In this document: one piece after another, positions 41,545 through 51,459 of the stretch
Layout: every line of letters starts with the position of its first letter
Position numbering within the stretch: position 1 is the stretch's first letter
DNA from: Maritimibacter sp. DP1N21-5
Lineage (GTDB): Bacteria; Pseudomonadota; Alphaproteobacteria; Rhodobacterales; Rhodobacteraceae
DNA length: 64,000 nucleotides
Reading direction: 5' to 3'
Assembly: GCF_019218295.1 (NCBI RefSeq)
Contig: NZ_JAHUZF010000007.1
Span: forward strand, 1 to 64,000
Translations under genes and position numbers: made by a program
The notes under the pieces: generated by a model
What the model saw: the letters and a program-made list of their open reading frames with translations, nothing else
The model's database searches: none
Told to the model about the DNA's origin: nothing

Positions 41545-42473
41545 AGCAAAACGGCAAGAAGGACGTTCAACGTCACGAAGGACGTCACCGTGCCGATCAG
41601 CAGCGCGAGGGAGGCGAGCCCCTCGTGCCTGGTGCCTGACACAAGCACTGTGTAGATCGCGAAGGATGGCACGGCAGCGGATATGATCGCGGCGGCGCGC
41701 ACGTCCGCGTCCAGACCGAGACCGAGCGCGACAAGGGCCCAGGCAACCAGCGCCACCATGAGCGGATGCACGATGAGCTTCATCGCAGCAATCTGAGCAC
41801 CCATGGCGCGGTTTCCGGTGGTCGCGAGCCCGGCAAGCGACGCGCCGATGACAACGAGCGCGAGGGCCGAGGCGGAATTTGCGAACATCGTGGTCAGGCG
41901 GTGCAAGGGCTCTGGCAGCGACAGGCCGAGAGTCGAAAACACGACGCCCAGGATCAGCCCGATGATCATCGGGCGCCTGAGCACGCCGAGGAACACCCGC
42001 CTCAGCTTCACACCGCCGCTACCTTCGGCCCCACGCGCCATTTCGATGGCGACGAGGAGCAACGGAATGAACACGACGTTCTCGATCAGGAAGTTCATCG
42101 ACAGGATAACGCCCGCATCGCCGGGAAACAGGATCGTCATGAGCGGAAAGCCGACGAAGGCGGAGTTCGGCACCACCGACCCCATGAGCGCGACGGCCCG
42201 ACGCATCGGACCCGTCCGCGAAAACCAGAGGAAACTGACCGCGAGTGTCGCCAATCCGCCCAGGAACATCGTCACCATGAATGGCAGCGAAAACACCTCG
42301 GCGATGGGACGGCTCGCCACCGCATTGAAGATGAGCGGCGGCAAGGCGACGTTGATAACGAACTTCGACAGGAGCCCGGTCTGCGGTGGTGTCAGGAACC
42401 CGGTGCGCGCCAGCCCAAAGCCGATGGCGATGGCCGCGAAGATCGGGAAAGTGATCCCGAGGATGGCGAGCAT
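41541..42473 (-). CDS. AEC-family transporter
   Basis: A 310-residue integral membrane protein with about ten helices in two inverted halves, typical of the auxin efflux carrier family of bacterial organic-acid or amino-acid exporters. GSVVPNSAFVGFPLM and the LIVHPLMVALVAW segment are family-like. Substrate unknown. Start codon overlaps the aroC stop (TGATG), so it is translationally coupled to chorismate synthase; a link with aromatic compounds is possible but unproven. Confidence 0.9.
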   Translation of the reverse strand: MLAILGITFPIFAAIAIGFGLARTGFLTPPQTGLLSKFVINVALPPLIFNAVASRPIAEVFSLPFMVTMFLGGLATLAVSFLWFSRTGPMRRAVALMGSVVPNSAFVGFPLMTILFPGDAGVILSMNFLIENVVFIPLLLVAIEMARGAEGSGGVKLRRVFLGVLRRPMIIGLILGVVFSTLGLSLPEPLHRLTTMFANSASALALVVIGASLAGLATTGNRAMGAQIAAMKLIVHPLMVALVAWALVALGLGLDADVRAAAIISAAVPSFAIYTVLVSGTRHEGLASLALLIGTVTSFVTLNVLLAVLL

Positions 42474-43573
42474 CAGCCGATCGTTCCGCGCGGACCATTC
42501 CCCACCTGCGCCCGGTGCAGAAGCAGGTGGTCAAGGATCACGCAGGCCGCCATCGCCTCGGCCACCGGGACGGCGCGGATGCCGACACAGGGGTCGTGGC
42601 GACCCTTCGTGACGATCTCGGCGGGTTCGCCCGACTTGGTGATCGTCTTGCGCGGAGTGAGGATCGACGACGTCGGTTTCACGGAAAACCGCACCACGAT
42701 GTCCTGCCCGGTCGAGATCCCGCCAAGGATGCCGCCGGCGTGGTTCGAGCTGAACTCGGGCCCGTCCGGCCCCATCGAAATCTCGTCCGCGTTCTCTTCT
42801 CCGGTCAACCGTGCCGCATTCATGCCCTCGCCGATTTCAACGCCCTTGACCGCGTTGATCGACATCATCGCGGCCGCAAGGTCGGTGTCGAGCTTGGCAT
42901 AGATCGGCGCACCAAGACCTGCGGGCGCGCCGCGCACGACGACCTCGATCTCGGCGCCGACGGAAGACCCCGACTTGCGCAGGTCGTTGAGGTAGCCTTC
43001 CCAGGTCGCAGCCGCCCGCGCGTCAGGCGTCCAGAACGGGTTCCGTTCGATCTGCTCCCAGTCGATGTCCGCCCGTTCGATCCCGTGCACGCCCATCCGC
43101 GTCATGTAGCCCCGGATCTCGATCCCCGGCGCGATGGCCTTGATCGCCTCGCGGGCTAGCCCGCCGGCCGCCACTCGCGCCGCCGTTTCGCGTGCAGACG
43201 ACCGCCCACCCCCGCGCGGATCGCGGATGCCGTATTTGAGCCAGTAAGTGATGTCGGCATGACCGGGACGAAATTTCTCGGCGATCTCGGAATAATCTTT
43301 CGAGCGCTGATCGGTGTTCTCGATCATGAGCTGCACCGGAGTTCCGGTGGTCTGGCCCTCGTAGACGCCCGAAAGGATGCGGACCTCGTCTGCCTCGCGC
43401 CGCTGGGTCGTGAACTTGTTCTGACCGGGTTTGCGGCGATCGAGCCAGTGCTGGATCATGCCCTCGTCGATGGCCACGCCGGGCGGCACACCGTCCACCG
43501 TCGCGCCAAGCGCGGGTCCGTGGCTTTCGCCCCAGGTCGTCACGCGGAAGATATGTCCAAATGTGTTCATCAT
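42473..43573 (-). CDS. aroC: Chorismate synthase
   Basis: FMN-dependent 1,4-elimination of phosphate from EPSP to give chorismate, the last common step of aromatic amino acid synthesis. 366 residues. The signatures [18 protein letters not shown] (16-33) and [18 protein letters not shown] are present. Two adjacent Met codons make the exact start ambiguous by one codon; an AGGAG site precedes them. The AEC transporter follows in the same transcript. Confidence 0.97.
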   Translation of the reverse strand: MMNTFGHIFRVTTWGESHGPALGATVDGVPPGVAIDEGMIQHWLDRRKPGQNKFTTQRREADEVRILSGVYEGQTTGTPVQLMIENTDQRSKDYSEIAEKFRPGHADITYWLKYGIRDPRGGGRSSARETAARVAAGGLAREAIKAIAPGIEIRGYMTRMGVHGIERADIDWEQIERNPFWTPDARAAATWEGYLNDLRKSGSSVGAEIEVVVRGAPAGLGAPIYAKLDTDLAAAMMSINAVKGVEIGEGMNAARLTGEENADEISMGPDGPEFSSNHAGGILGGISTGQDIVVRFSVKPTSSILTPRKTITKSGEPAEIVTKGRHDPCVGIRAVPVAEAMAACVILDHLLLHRAQVGNGPRGTIG

Positions 43574-43689
43574 GGCCCGGCTCCTTTCGCGTTTCGATAT
43601 ACGCCGCGCGCGGAATTCTCAACGCGCAATCAGGCAGTTCTTGACGCGCGGGGATGACGGCGTAGCGTGAAGGTCCAAGCAGAGTGCCC

Positions 43690-44565
43690 ATGTCCCGTCT
43701 CACCGATACCCTGATCACCGCATTGACCCCGATCATCTGGGGCACGACCTATATCACCACGACGCAGTTCCTGCCCGAGGGATACCCGATGCACGCCGCG
43801 CTCTTGCGGTCGCTGCCGGCCGGGCTGATCCTGCTCGTCGTGACGCGCAACCTGCCACCACGCGACTGGCTCGGGCGGATTGCGGTGCTCGGCGTGCTCA
43901 ACTTCTCCCTTTTCTTCGTGGCGCTCTTCATCGCCGCCTACCGCCTGCCCGGCGGCGTCGCGGCGACCGTGGGTGCGATCCAGCCGCTTATTGTTCTCGT
44001 CTTCGCCCGCCTTGCGCTGGGCACGGTCCTGCGCCCGGCCTCGGTCGCGGCGGCCATCGCCGGGCTCGTCGGCGTCGGGATGCTGGTCCTTGGTCCCGAT
44101 GCGCAGCTTGATCCCGTCGGGGTTGCGGCCGCACTTCTGGGCGCCCTGTCCATGGGAGCGGGGGTCGTGCTGGCGCGGCGGTGGCAACCGCCGGTCTCCC
44201 CCCTCACCTTCACGGCATGGCAATTGACCGCTGGGGGTATCTTCCTGCTCCCGGCCACGCTCATCATGGAACCGGCCCTCCCCGCGCTGACGATGTCCAA
44301 TCTCGCGGGCTATCTCTGGCTTGGGGTCGTGGGCGGCGCCCTGGCCTATTTCCTGTGGTTCCGGGGGATCGCCCGACTGGACCCGGCGGGCGTGACGGGA
44401 CTTGGGTTCCTGTCGCCTCTCTCGGCCATCCTCATCGGCTGGGTGGTTCTGTCCGAGGCACTGACGCCGGTCCAGATCGTGGGCGCCATCGTGATCCTGG
44501 CCTCTGTCTGGGCATCGTCCCGCGCAGCGCGCCCGTCACAGGCCCCTCTGTCCGTCCGTCAGTAG
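43690..44565 (+). CDS. DMT-family (EamA) transporter
   Basis: A 291-residue, ten-helix EamA-repeat membrane protein. The opening TALTPIIWGTTYITTTQFLP and the late LAYFLWFRGIARLDPAGVTGL are typical. Substrate unknown; it belongs to the same superfamily as the gene at 38033 but is not a close copy. The ATG at 43690 is preferred to a GTG at 43684. A TTGACG hexamer lies about 50 bases upstream. It ends 55 bases before the TPP riboswitch. Confidence 0.9.
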   Translation: MSRLTDTLITALTPIIWGTTYITTTQFLPEGYPMHAALLRSLPAGLILLVVTRNLPPRDWLGRIAVLGVLNFSLFFVALFIAAYRLPGGVAATVGAIQPLIVLVFARLALGTVLRPASVAAAIAGLVGVGMLVLGPDAQLDPVGVAAALLGALSMGAGVVLARRWQPPVSPLTFTAWQLTAGGIFLLPATLIMEPALPALTMSNLAGYLWLGVVGGALAYFLWFRGIARLDPAGVTGLGFLSPLSAILIGWVVLSEALTPVQIVGAIVILASVWASSRAARPSQAPLSVRQ

Positions 44566-44619
44566 CCGACGTATGCGCCCGCCCTTGAAGCGGTGCACGT
44601 CTTTGCATAGTCTCTGCAG

Positions 44620-44707
44620 CACCTCGGGGTGTGAGCTGAAGAGCTCGCTGAGATGCGCAAGCGAACCCGTTGAACCTGAACCGGCTCATACCGGCGGAGG
44701 GAAGGTA
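44620..44707 (+). promoter_or_regulatory. TPP (thi-box) riboswitch
   Basis: The conserved thi-box elements appear in order: CTCGGGGTG, then GCTGAGATGCGC, then ACCCGTTGAACCTGA, then ACCGGCTCATACCGGCGGAGGG-type 3' end closed by AGGT pairing back to ACCT (P1). The thiB start lies 57 bases downstream. Binding of thiamine diphosphate is expected to repress thiBPQ, probably at translation initiation because no clear terminator stem follows. Confidence 0.95.
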
Positions 44708-44763
44708 AGGGCCGACGACCACGTCTTCCTACCCGACTTTCGCCCGTCGCAATGGAGGATGAC

Positions 44764-45759
44764 ATGAAAACAGCCATCATCGCCGCGGGTCTTGCTGCTC
44801 TTGCCGCCATGCCTGCAGGCATGGCCAGCGCTCAAGACACGCTGACCGTCTATACCTATGACAGCTTCGTTTCCGAATGGGGACCGGGGCCGATCATCAA
44901 GGAGAACTTCGAGTCGCAATGCGACTGCACGCTCGAGCTTGTCGCCGTTGGCGACGGGGCCGAACTGATTTCGCGGCTCCAGCTCGAAGGCGACCGGACG
45001 GAGGCCGACATCGTGCTCGGCATCGACGAGAACCTGACCGCGGTGGCCCGCGACACGGCCATGTTCGCGCTTCACGGTGTCGACAGCCCGGATCTGTCCA
45101 TGCCCGTGGCGTGGGAAAACGACATGTTCCTGCCCTTCGACTGGGGCTACTTCGCCTTCGTCTACGACAAGACCAAGGTCGAAAATCCCCCCGCGAATTT
45201 CGAGGAGCTCGCCGACAGCGACCTGACGATCGTGATTCAGGATCCGCGCTCCTCCACGCCCGGGCTTGGCCTGCTGCTTTGGGTCAAGGCGGTCTATGGC
45301 GAAGAAGCCGGCGCCTACTGGGAACGCCTGTCCGACAATATCGTGACCGTCACCAAGGGCTGGTCCGAGGCCTATGGGATGTTCCTTGAAGGGGAGGCCG
45401 ACATGGTTCTGTCCTACACCACCTCGCCCGCCTATCACCTGTTGGCCGAAGACGACGACACCAAGGCGGCCATCGCCTTTGAAGAAGGCAATTACATGCA
45501 GATCGAAGTCGCGGGCAAAATCGCGACAACCGACGAGCCCGAGCTGGCCGACCAGTTCCTCGACTTCATGCTGACCGACGGGTTCCAGTCTGCGATCCCA
45601 GAGACCAACTGGATGTATCCGGCTCATACGCCGCAGGAGGGTCTGCCCGAGGGATTCGAGAGTGTCGTGCCAGAAAAGGCCCTGATCTACTTCGGGACCG
45701 AGGCGCGGGACATCCGAGACGTGGCGCTCGAAGAATGGCGCGCGGCGCTGTCTCAATAG
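44764..45759 (+). CDS. thiB: Thiamine ABC transporter, periplasmic binding protein
   Basis: Binds thiamine or its phosphates in the periplasm and delivers them to ThiPQ. 331 residues with a signal peptide (1-23, ending ASA-Q) and a type II periplasmic binding fold (TVYTYDSFVSEWGPGPIIKE at 27-46 is the ThiB-like start). GGAGG before the ATG at 44764. First gene after the TPP riboswitch; thiP follows by four bases. Confidence 0.95.
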   Translation: MKTAIIAAGLAALAAMPAGMASAQDTLTVYTYDSFVSEWGPGPIIKENFESQCDCTLELVAVGDGAELISRLQLEGDRTEADIVLGIDENLTAVARDTAMFALHGVDSPDLSMPVAWENDMFLPFDWGYFAFVYDKTKVENPPANFEELADSDLTIVIQDPRSSTPGLGLLLWVKAVYGEEAGAYWERLSDNIVTVTKGWSEAYGMFLEGEADMVLSYTTSPAYHLLAEDDDTKAAIAFEEGNYMQIEVAGKIATTDEPELADQFLDFMLTDGFQSAIPETNWMYPAHTPQEGLPEGFESVVPEKALIYFGTEARDIRDVALEEWRAALSQ

Positions 45760-45763
45760 AATC

Positions 45764-47305
45764 ATGACACGCACCACGGCGACGGGCAGCCTCGCGCTGG
45801 CCGTCGTCCTTCTCTTCACACTGGGCACGCTTGCCGCGGTTCTGATCCGGGCCGAGGCGCTGTCGGGTTTCGGCCCCGCCGACTGGGCCGCCCTGCGCTT
45901 CTCGCTCGTGCAGGCCACGCTGTCCGCGACGCTATCGATCCTCCTCGCGATTCCTCTGGGCCGCGCCATCGCGCGGCGTCGGTTTCCCGGGCGGGGGCTG
46001 CTCATTATGCTCCTGGGCGCGCCTTTCATCCTGCCGACGATCGTCGCGGTCTTCGGCCTCATCTCGGTCTTCGGACGCTCTGGCATCGTGTCGGATGTTC
46101 TGGGTTTTGTCGGGCTGGAGCCGATTTCGATCTATGGCTTTCATGGCGTCGTTCTGGCGCATGTCTTCTTCAACCTGCCACTGGCCACCCGTCTTGTCCT
46201 GCAAGGCTGGCTCGCCATTCCCGCCGAACGGTTTCGCCTGGCCGCCTCGCTGGGGTTCCGCGCGCGCGATGTGACGCGCTGGCTGGAACGTCCCATGCTG
46301 CGCGAGGTGTTGCCCGGCACCTTCCTCGTCATCTTCCTTCTGTGCCTCACGAGCTTTGCCGTCGCGCTGGCGCTGGGCGGCGGGCCGAAGGCGACAACAA
46401 TCGAGCTTGCCATTTATCAGGCCTTCAACCTCGAGTTCGACCTCGGCAAGGCCGCGCTTCTGGCACTGGTCCAGTTCGCGCTCGGGCTCGCCGTCGCCCT
46501 GATCGCCTTCCGGGTCGCCCTGCCCACGGGCTTTGGCGCGGGGCTTGATCGGAGCCTGCGCCGGTGGGACGCGGCGGGACCGGGTTTCGTCCTTATGGAC
46601 ACGGTCATCATCGCCCTCGCCACCGTCTTTCTCGTCCTGCCCATTACGATGATCGCTCTCGATGGGCTTCCACGCCTGCTCTCCTTGCCTGCGTCCATCT
46701 GGTGGGCGGCGCTGCGCTCGCTCGGGATCGCACTGACCTCGGTCGTCGTCACGCTGGCGCTCGCCCTGCCGATGGCGGCGCTCTCGGTGAAAAGCAGGTT
46801 GCGCGTGGTGGAGGGGATCGGCTCCCTGACGCTGGCCGCCTCGCCTCTGGTCATCGGCACCGGGCTCTTCATCATCCTGTTTCCCCTAACGGACCCCTTC
46901 GCGCTCGCTTTTCCTGTGACGGCCATGGTGAACTCGGTGATGTCCCTGCCCTTCGCGCTGCGCGCGCTCGTTCCCGCGCTCGGCCAGATCGAAGCTGATT
47001 ATGGCCGGCTCGCGGATGGGTTGGGTATGTCAGGTTGGGCGCGGCTGCGCCTGCTTTGGCTGCCACGTCTGCGCCGCCCGCTCGGGTTCACGATGGGGCT
47101 GTCCGCCGCGCTCTCCATGGGCGACCTTGGCGTGATCGCCCTCTTCGCCGCGCCGGATGCGCCCACGTTGCCCCTTCAGATCTATCGTCTCATGGCCGCC
47201 TATCGTATGCCGGATGCAGCGGGCGGGGCGCTGGTTCTACTGGTCTCGAGCCTTGCTCTGTTCTGGATCTTCGACAGGGGCGGTCGCGCTCATGCTGACA
47301 CTTGA
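45764..47305 (+). CDS. thiP: Thiamine ABC transporter, permease
   Basis: Membrane subunit of the thiamine importer. 513 residues carrying two fused permease halves, each with an EAA-type motif (RLAASLGFRARDVTRWLERP in the first, YGRLADGLGMSGWARLRLLWLP in the second). Around twelve transmembrane helices. Overlaps thiQ by 14 bases, so coupling of permease and ATPase synthesis is likely. Confidence 0.95.
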   Translation: MTRTTATGSLALAVVLLFTLGTLAAVLIRAEALSGFGPADWAALRFSLVQATLSATLSILLAIPLGRAIARRRFPGRGLLIMLLGAPFILPTIVAVFGLISVFGRSGIVSDVLGFVGLEPISIYGFHGVVLAHVFFNLPLATRLVLQGWLAIPAERFRLAASLGFRARDVTRWLERPMLREVLPGTFLVIFLLCLTSFAVALALGGGPKATTIELAIYQAFNLEFDLGKAALLALVQFALGLAVALIAFRVALPTGFGAGLDRSLRRWDAAGPGFVLMDTVIIALATVFLVLPITMIALDGLPRLLSLPASIWWAALRSLGIALTSVVVTLALALPMAALSVKSRLRVVEGIGSLTLAASPLVIGTGLFIILFPLTDPFALAFPVTAMVNSVMSLPFALRALVPALGQIEADYGRLADGLGMSGWARLRLLWLPRLRRPLGFTMGLSAALSMGDLGVIALFAAPDAPTLPLQIYRLMAAYRMPDAAGGALVLLVSSLALFWIFDRGGRAHADT

Positions 47306-47984
47306 CCATGTGACCGTGATCAACGGGGACTTCACCCTGACCGCTGATATGCAGGTCGCCAAGGGCCACAAGGTCGCCATTCTGGGACCCTCGGGGTCCG
47401 GAAAATCCACGCTGCTGGCCGGCATCGCCGGGTTTCTGGATGTCACCGGACAGATGAGTTGGGACGGCCGCGATCTTGCGCCCCTCGCACCGGCGGATCG
47501 GCCCGTCAGCATGATCTTTCAGGACAACAACCTCTTCCCCCATCTCACCGCCGCTCAGAACGTGGGCCTTGGACTACGCCCCGACCTGCGCCTGGGCCGC
47601 GCGAATCGGGAGCGGGTCGAGGAAGCCCTCGCCCATGTGGGCCTTCACGGGCTCGGCCCGCGCAAACCAGCGCAGCTCTCCGGTGGTCAGGTCGCGCGCG
47701 TCGCTCTGGCCCGCGCGCTTCTGCGCGACAAACCCCTGATGCTGCTCGATGAACCTTTCGGCGCGCTCGGTCCCGCCCTGCGCGCCGAGATGCTGGACCT
47801 CGTCGCCCGTCTCGCCGAGGAAACATCGGCGACCCTCCTGATGGTCAGCCACGAACCGGAAGACGCCAGGCGAATCGCCGATGACATCATCCTGGTGTCC
47901 GAAGGACACGCGGACGCCCCCGTTCCGGTCGCCGATATCTTCGCCAACCCGCCCGAAGCTCTTCGCAACTACCTGGGGCGCTGA
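47292..47984 (+). CDS. thiQ: Thiamine ABC transporter, ATP-binding protein
   Basis: ATPase that powers ThiBP. 230 residues with Walker A GPSGSGKST, signature LSGGQVARVALARAL and Walker B LMLLDEP; the D-loop reads FGALGPALR with Gly in place of the usual Asp, which I believe is common in alphaproteobacterial ThiQ. Start at 47292 inside thiP. The operon ends at a bidirectional terminator shared with petABC. Confidence 0.94.
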   Translation: MLTLDHVTVINGDFTLTADMQVAKGHKVAILGPSGSGKSTLLAGIAGFLDVTGQMSWDGRDLAPLAPADRPVSMIFQDNNLFPHLTAAQNVGLGLRPDLRLGRANRERVEEALAHVGLHGLGPRKPAQLSGGQVARVALARALLRDKPLMLLDEPFGALGPALRAEMLDLVARLAEETSATLLMVSHEPEDARRIADDIILVSEGHADAPVPVADIFANPPEALRNYLGR

Positions 47985-48000
47985 CCCGAACCTTTCACCC

Positions 48001-48032
48001 AAGAAAAAGGGCGCCCCGAGAGGCGCCCTTCC
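48001..48032. terminator. Bidirectional terminator between thiQ and petC
   Basis: AAGGGCGCC (48007-48015) pairs with GGCGCCCTT (48022-48030) around CCGAGA; an A-run (48004-48008) provides the U-tract for the leftward petABC transcript, and TT for the rightward one. Fits the convergent gene arrangement. Confidence 0.8.
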
Positions 48033-48053
48033 TAATTCCGAGGCGGAAAGAGA

Positions 48054-49259
48054 TCAGAGATCCATTTCCTTGCCGTATTTGTGCGGCGCCCAGAGTTTCT
48101 TGTTGGTGAGGTAGAGCAGCGAGGCCAGGATCACCAACATGATGAAGCCGACGAAACCGGCCTGCTTGCGCGCCATCATCTTGGGCTCGGCGGTCCACAT
48201 CAGGAAGGCCGACACATCCATCGACATGGAGTCGAGGTCGTTCGCATGGCCGTCGTCGAAGTCGACAAGACCGTCGTCCATCGGCTGCGGCATGGAGATG
48301 AAGCCACCCGAGAAGGCGTCATTCCCGTAAAGGAAGTTGCCCGCAACCTCGGTTTCCTCACCGTTGTAGCTCGTCAGGATCGCGTGGATGTATTCCGGAC
48401 CACCGATGCCCTTGAAGAACTGGTTGATGCCAAGGCCGTAGGGGCCATGGAACCCGGCGCGGGCCTTCGCCATGAGCGACAGGTCCGGACCCATGCCTTC
48501 GCCGGTCACGGCCGGGAAGTTGTCGGACGGCAGGGCGGGACGGAAATCGTCCAGCTCGGCGTCGAATACTTCGAAGTTCTCGGCAGCATAGGCCCGCACT
48601 TCGTCTTCCGTGTAGTTCAGGCCACCGCTCTCGTAGAGCGAACGGATCGGCACGAACTTGAGCCCGTGACAGGCGCGGCAGACTTCGGTGTAGATCTTCA
48701 GGCCACGCTGAAGCTGTTCCACGTCGTATTTGCCGAACGGTCCTTCAAAGGAAAAGGCGACGTCTTCGATGTGCGCCGTCTCATGGCCACCGGCCGCGGC
48801 GTGCTCTTCGCCTTCGGCAGGGTGGTCTTCGGTGACGATGTCGGCTTCCTCGTCCGCGAGGGTCTCTTCCATCGCGGGCTCCGCGACAGCCGGCTGTTCC
48901 GCCTGAAGCTCTTCCGCAGCCGGCTCTTCAGCCGGCGTTTCTTCGGTGGCGGTTTCCTCGGCAGGCGCTTCTTCCGTCGCGGCGTCCTCGGTCGTCTCCT
49001 CGGCGGGCGCTTCCTCTTCGGTCGCGGCCTCCTCAGTGGGCTCCTCGGTGGCAGGCTCTTCTGCCGGCGCCTCGTCCGTTGCCGCCGGTTCTTCGGCAGC
49101 GGGTTCTTCCGCCGCCGGGGTTTCGGTGGTTTCGGTTTCGGTCGCCTGATCCGTCGCCGTATCGGCCGCCGGGTCTTCGGTGGTCGTGTCCTGCGCGGTC
49201 ACACCATAGGTGCTGAGCGCGAGGGCGGTGATCGCCGTAAGGGTGAGTTTCTTGATCAT
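48054..49259 (-). CDS. petC: Cytochrome c1 of the bc1 complex, with acidic extension
   Basis: Membrane-anchored haem subunit of ubiquinol-cytochrome c reductase. 401 residues: signal peptide (1-22), a 138-residue Glu/Ala/Pro/Thr-rich acidic segment (about 23-160, many PAEE repeats), the c-type haem motif CRACH (194-198), a Met-ligand region GFISMPQP and a C-terminal anchor helix ([14 protein letters not shown]). Paracoccus denitrificans cytochrome c1 has a similar acidic extension thought to steer cytochrome c docking. Start at 49259; the open frame runs on upstream through petB. Confidence 0.95.
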   Translation of the reverse strand: MIKKLTLTAITALALSTYGVTAQDTTTEDPAADTATDQATETETTETPAAEEPAAEEPAATDEAPAEEPATEEPTEEAATEEEAPAEETTEDAATEEAPAEETATEETPAEEPAAEELQAEQPAVAEPAMEETLADEEADIVTEDHPAEGEEHAAAGGHETAHIEDVAFSFEGPFGKYDVEQLQRGLKIYTEVCRACHGLKFVPIRSLYESGGLNYTEDEVRAYAAENFEVFDAELDDFRPALPSDNFPAVTGEGMGPDLSLMAKARAGFHGPYGLGINQFFKGIGGPEYIHAILTSYNGEETEVAGNFLYGNDAFSGGFISMPQPMDDGLVDFDDGHANDLDSMSMDVSAFLMWTAEPKMMARKQAGFVGFIMLVILASLLYLTNKKLWAPHKYGKEMDL

Positions 49260-49276
49260 TGTCTTAAGACCCTCTC

Positions 49277-50599
49277 TCACTCGGCCGCCGTCGGGGCGTC
49301 GGGATAGTGGTGTTTGAAGTCTTCCTCGATGGTCGCCGGCGGTGTCGTCGGCTTCTCGAACACGCCCAGAAGCGGGAGGATCACGAGGAAGTAGGCGAAC
49401 CAGTAGGTGGAAGCGATCAGCGAGATGTAGTCGTAGGGGTGATCCGTGGACTGGGCGCCCGACCACATCAGGACGAGGAAGTCGATGACGAGCAGGCGGT
49501 ACCACCACTTGAACGCCGGACGATACTGACCCGAGCGCACCGACGAGGTGTCGAGCCAAGGGGTCAGCGCCATGACGGCGATGGCGCCGAACATCGCGAG
49601 CACACCGAAGAACTTCGCGTCGATGATGCCACCAGTGATCCAGTCGACCGCAGCCACGACCCAGACGTCCGCCGTGAAGGCCCGCAGGATCGCGTAGAAC
49701 GGCAGGAAGTACCATTCCGGAACGATATGCGCGGGCGTGGCGAGCGGGTTCGCCTCGATGTAGTTGTCGGGGTGACCGAAGTAGTTCGGCATGAAGCCCA
49801 CGATCGCCCAGAAGACGATCAGGACGATCGCCAGCGCAAAGAGGTCCTTGATCACGAAATAGGGCCAGAAGGGCAGCGTGTCTTTCTTGGCTTCTTCTTT
49901 CGAGCCGCGACGCACCTCGACACCGGTGGGGTTGTTGTTGCCCGTGGTGTGGAAGGCCCAGATGTGCACGGCAACGAGCGCCGCGATCACGAAGGGCAGA
50001 AGGTAGTGGAGCGAGAAGAAGCGGTTCAGCGTGGCGTTGTCCACCGCCGGTCCGCCCAAGAGCCAGGTCTGGATGTCCGGGCCGATGAAGGGGATCGCGC
50101 CGAAGAGGCCGGTGATCACCGTGGCACCCCAGAACGACATCTGACCCCAGGGCAGAACGTAGCCCAGGAAGCCGGTCGCCATCATGGCGAGGTAGATCAG
50201 CATCCCGATGATCCAGGTCACTTCGCGCGGCGCCTTGTAGGAACCGTAGAAAAGGCCACGGAACATGTGGATATAGACCGCCGCGAAGAACAGCGACGCG
50301 CCGTTGGCGTGCAGGTAGCGGATGAAGAAGCCGCCGTTCACGTCACGCATGATGTGTTCGACAGAGGCGAAGGCCATGTCCACATGCGGCGTGTAATGCA
50401 TCACGAGGATGACGCCGGTGACGATCTGAAGCACGAGGCAGAATGCGAGGACGATGCCCCAGATCCACCACCAGTTCAGGTTCTTCGGCGTCGGGATCAT
50501 CAGCGTGTCATACGCCAAGGATACGATGGGAAGCCGCGAATGCAGCCATTTTCCAAAGCCGGACTTCGGCTCGTAATGGTCGTGGGGGATACCAGCCAT
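49277..50599 (-). CDS. petB: Cytochrome b of the bc1 complex
   Basis: Eight-helix quinol-oxidising subunit with two b haems. 440 residues. The Qo-site motif PEWY is present ([15 protein letters not shown]), as are the paired haem-ligand His regions in helices B and D and the [17 protein letters not shown] segment. The start at 50599 matches [14 protein letters not shown]; the open frame extends to 50731 in the Rieske gene. Middle gene of petABC (fbcFBC order); petC follows after 17 bases. Confidence 0.97.
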   Translation of the reverse strand: MAGIPHDHYEPKSGFGKWLHSRLPIVSLAYDTLMIPTPKNLNWWWIWGIVLAFCLVLQIVTGVILVMHYTPHVDMAFASVEHIMRDVNGGFFIRYLHANGASLFFAAVYIHMFRGLFYGSYKAPREVTWIIGMLIYLAMMATGFLGYVLPWGQMSFWGATVITGLFGAIPFIGPDIQTWLLGGPAVDNATLNRFFSLHYLLPFVIAALVAVHIWAFHTTGNNNPTGVEVRRGSKEEAKKDTLPFWPYFVIKDLFALAIVLIVFWAIVGFMPNYFGHPDNYIEANPLATPAHIVPEWYFLPFYAILRAFTADVWVVAAVDWITGGIIDAKFFGVLAMFGAIAVMALTPWLDTSSVRSGQYRPAFKWWYRLLVIDFLVLMWSGAQSTDHPYDYISLIASTYWFAYFLVILPLLGVFEKPTTPPATIEEDFKHHYPDAPTAAE

Positions 50600-50610
50600 C
50601 TTTGTCTCCC

Positions 50611-51174
50611 TTAGCCCAGCTGAATGGTGGATTCGTCGAGGAACTGCGCGACCGGAACCGGGAGGTTCTCGGGTGCGGGTCCCCGGCGGATACGGCCTGC
50701 GGCGTCGTAGTGCGACCCGTGGCAGGGGCAATACCAGCCCTCGTAGTCACCGGCGCCGTTCCCGATCGGAACACAGCCAAGGTGCGTGCAGACACCCATC
50801 ATGACGAGCCATTTCTCATCTTCGTCGAGCGTCCGGTTCACGTCGCTCGCGTCCGCATCGGCGGAGATATTCGCGTTGCGCGCGTTCTGGTCGGGAAGCT
50901 CGGAAATATCGGTCGCGTTCGCGCTGTCGATCTCTTCCTGAGTGCGGTGCCGGATGAAGACCGGCTTGCCGAGCCACTGCACCGTGAGCTGGCTGCCTTC
51001 CGCGACACCCGAGATGTCGACCCGGATCGAGGCGAGCGCACGCACGTCGGCAGAGGGGTTCATTTGGTTGACCAGCGGCCAGACGGCGGCCCCGGTCGCC
51101 ACGACACCCGCGCCAGCGGTGGCGTAGTAGAGGAAGTCCCTCCGGGTCCCTTGGTGGTCGTCTGCGTGTGACAC
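50611..51174 (-). CDS. petA: Rieske iron-sulfur subunit of the bc1 complex
   Basis: Transfers electrons from quinol to cytochrome c1. 187 residues: N-terminal Tat-type TRRDFLYYA plus anchor helix, then the 2Fe-2S domain with CTHLGC and CPCHGSH cluster ligands. The start is the GTG at 51174 ([14 protein letters not shown] after initiation as Met), preceded by GGGAGA; no ATG gives a sensible N-terminus. First gene of the operon; petPR-like regulators lie about 26 kb away. Confidence 0.96.
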   Translation of the reverse strand: MSHADDHQGTRRDFLYYATAGAGVVATGAAVWPLVNQMNPSADVRALASIRVDISGVAEGSQLTVQWLGKPVFIRHRTQEEIDSANATDISELPDQNARNANISADADASDVNRTLDEDEKWLVMMGVCTHLGCVPIGNGAGDYEGWYCPCHGSHYDAAGRIRRGPAPENLPVPVAQFLDESTIQLG

Positions 51175-51459
51175 GAGAGTTTCTCCCTTTTTCGCACCGC
51201 ACGGCGGCGGCTTGGCTACACGACAAGGGGCCGCAGTCCCGCGCAGCCCATCGCGGCGGTGTTTAGCGGCAGAATCCCCAAGCGTCCAGCGGACAAACGC
51301 GCACAGGCACGCAAGACCGGGCGAAAAGGTTGAAATGTTGCAGAGGGATACTAGGCGGCGTCGACCGTCGCCTTTTCGCAACGCCCGAAGCGCTCGCGAT
51401 GCCCGGCTTTTCGGGAGAAGGAAGGCGTCGAGGCGGCTTTGGCGTGAATATGGCGGGAC

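Noticed and set aside
47754..47777. Gly instead of Asp in the ThiQ D-loop (FGALGPALR)
   Set aside because: I considered a catalytic defect, but this variant appears to be usual in alphaproteobacterial ThiQ proteins, and the rest of the motif set is intact.
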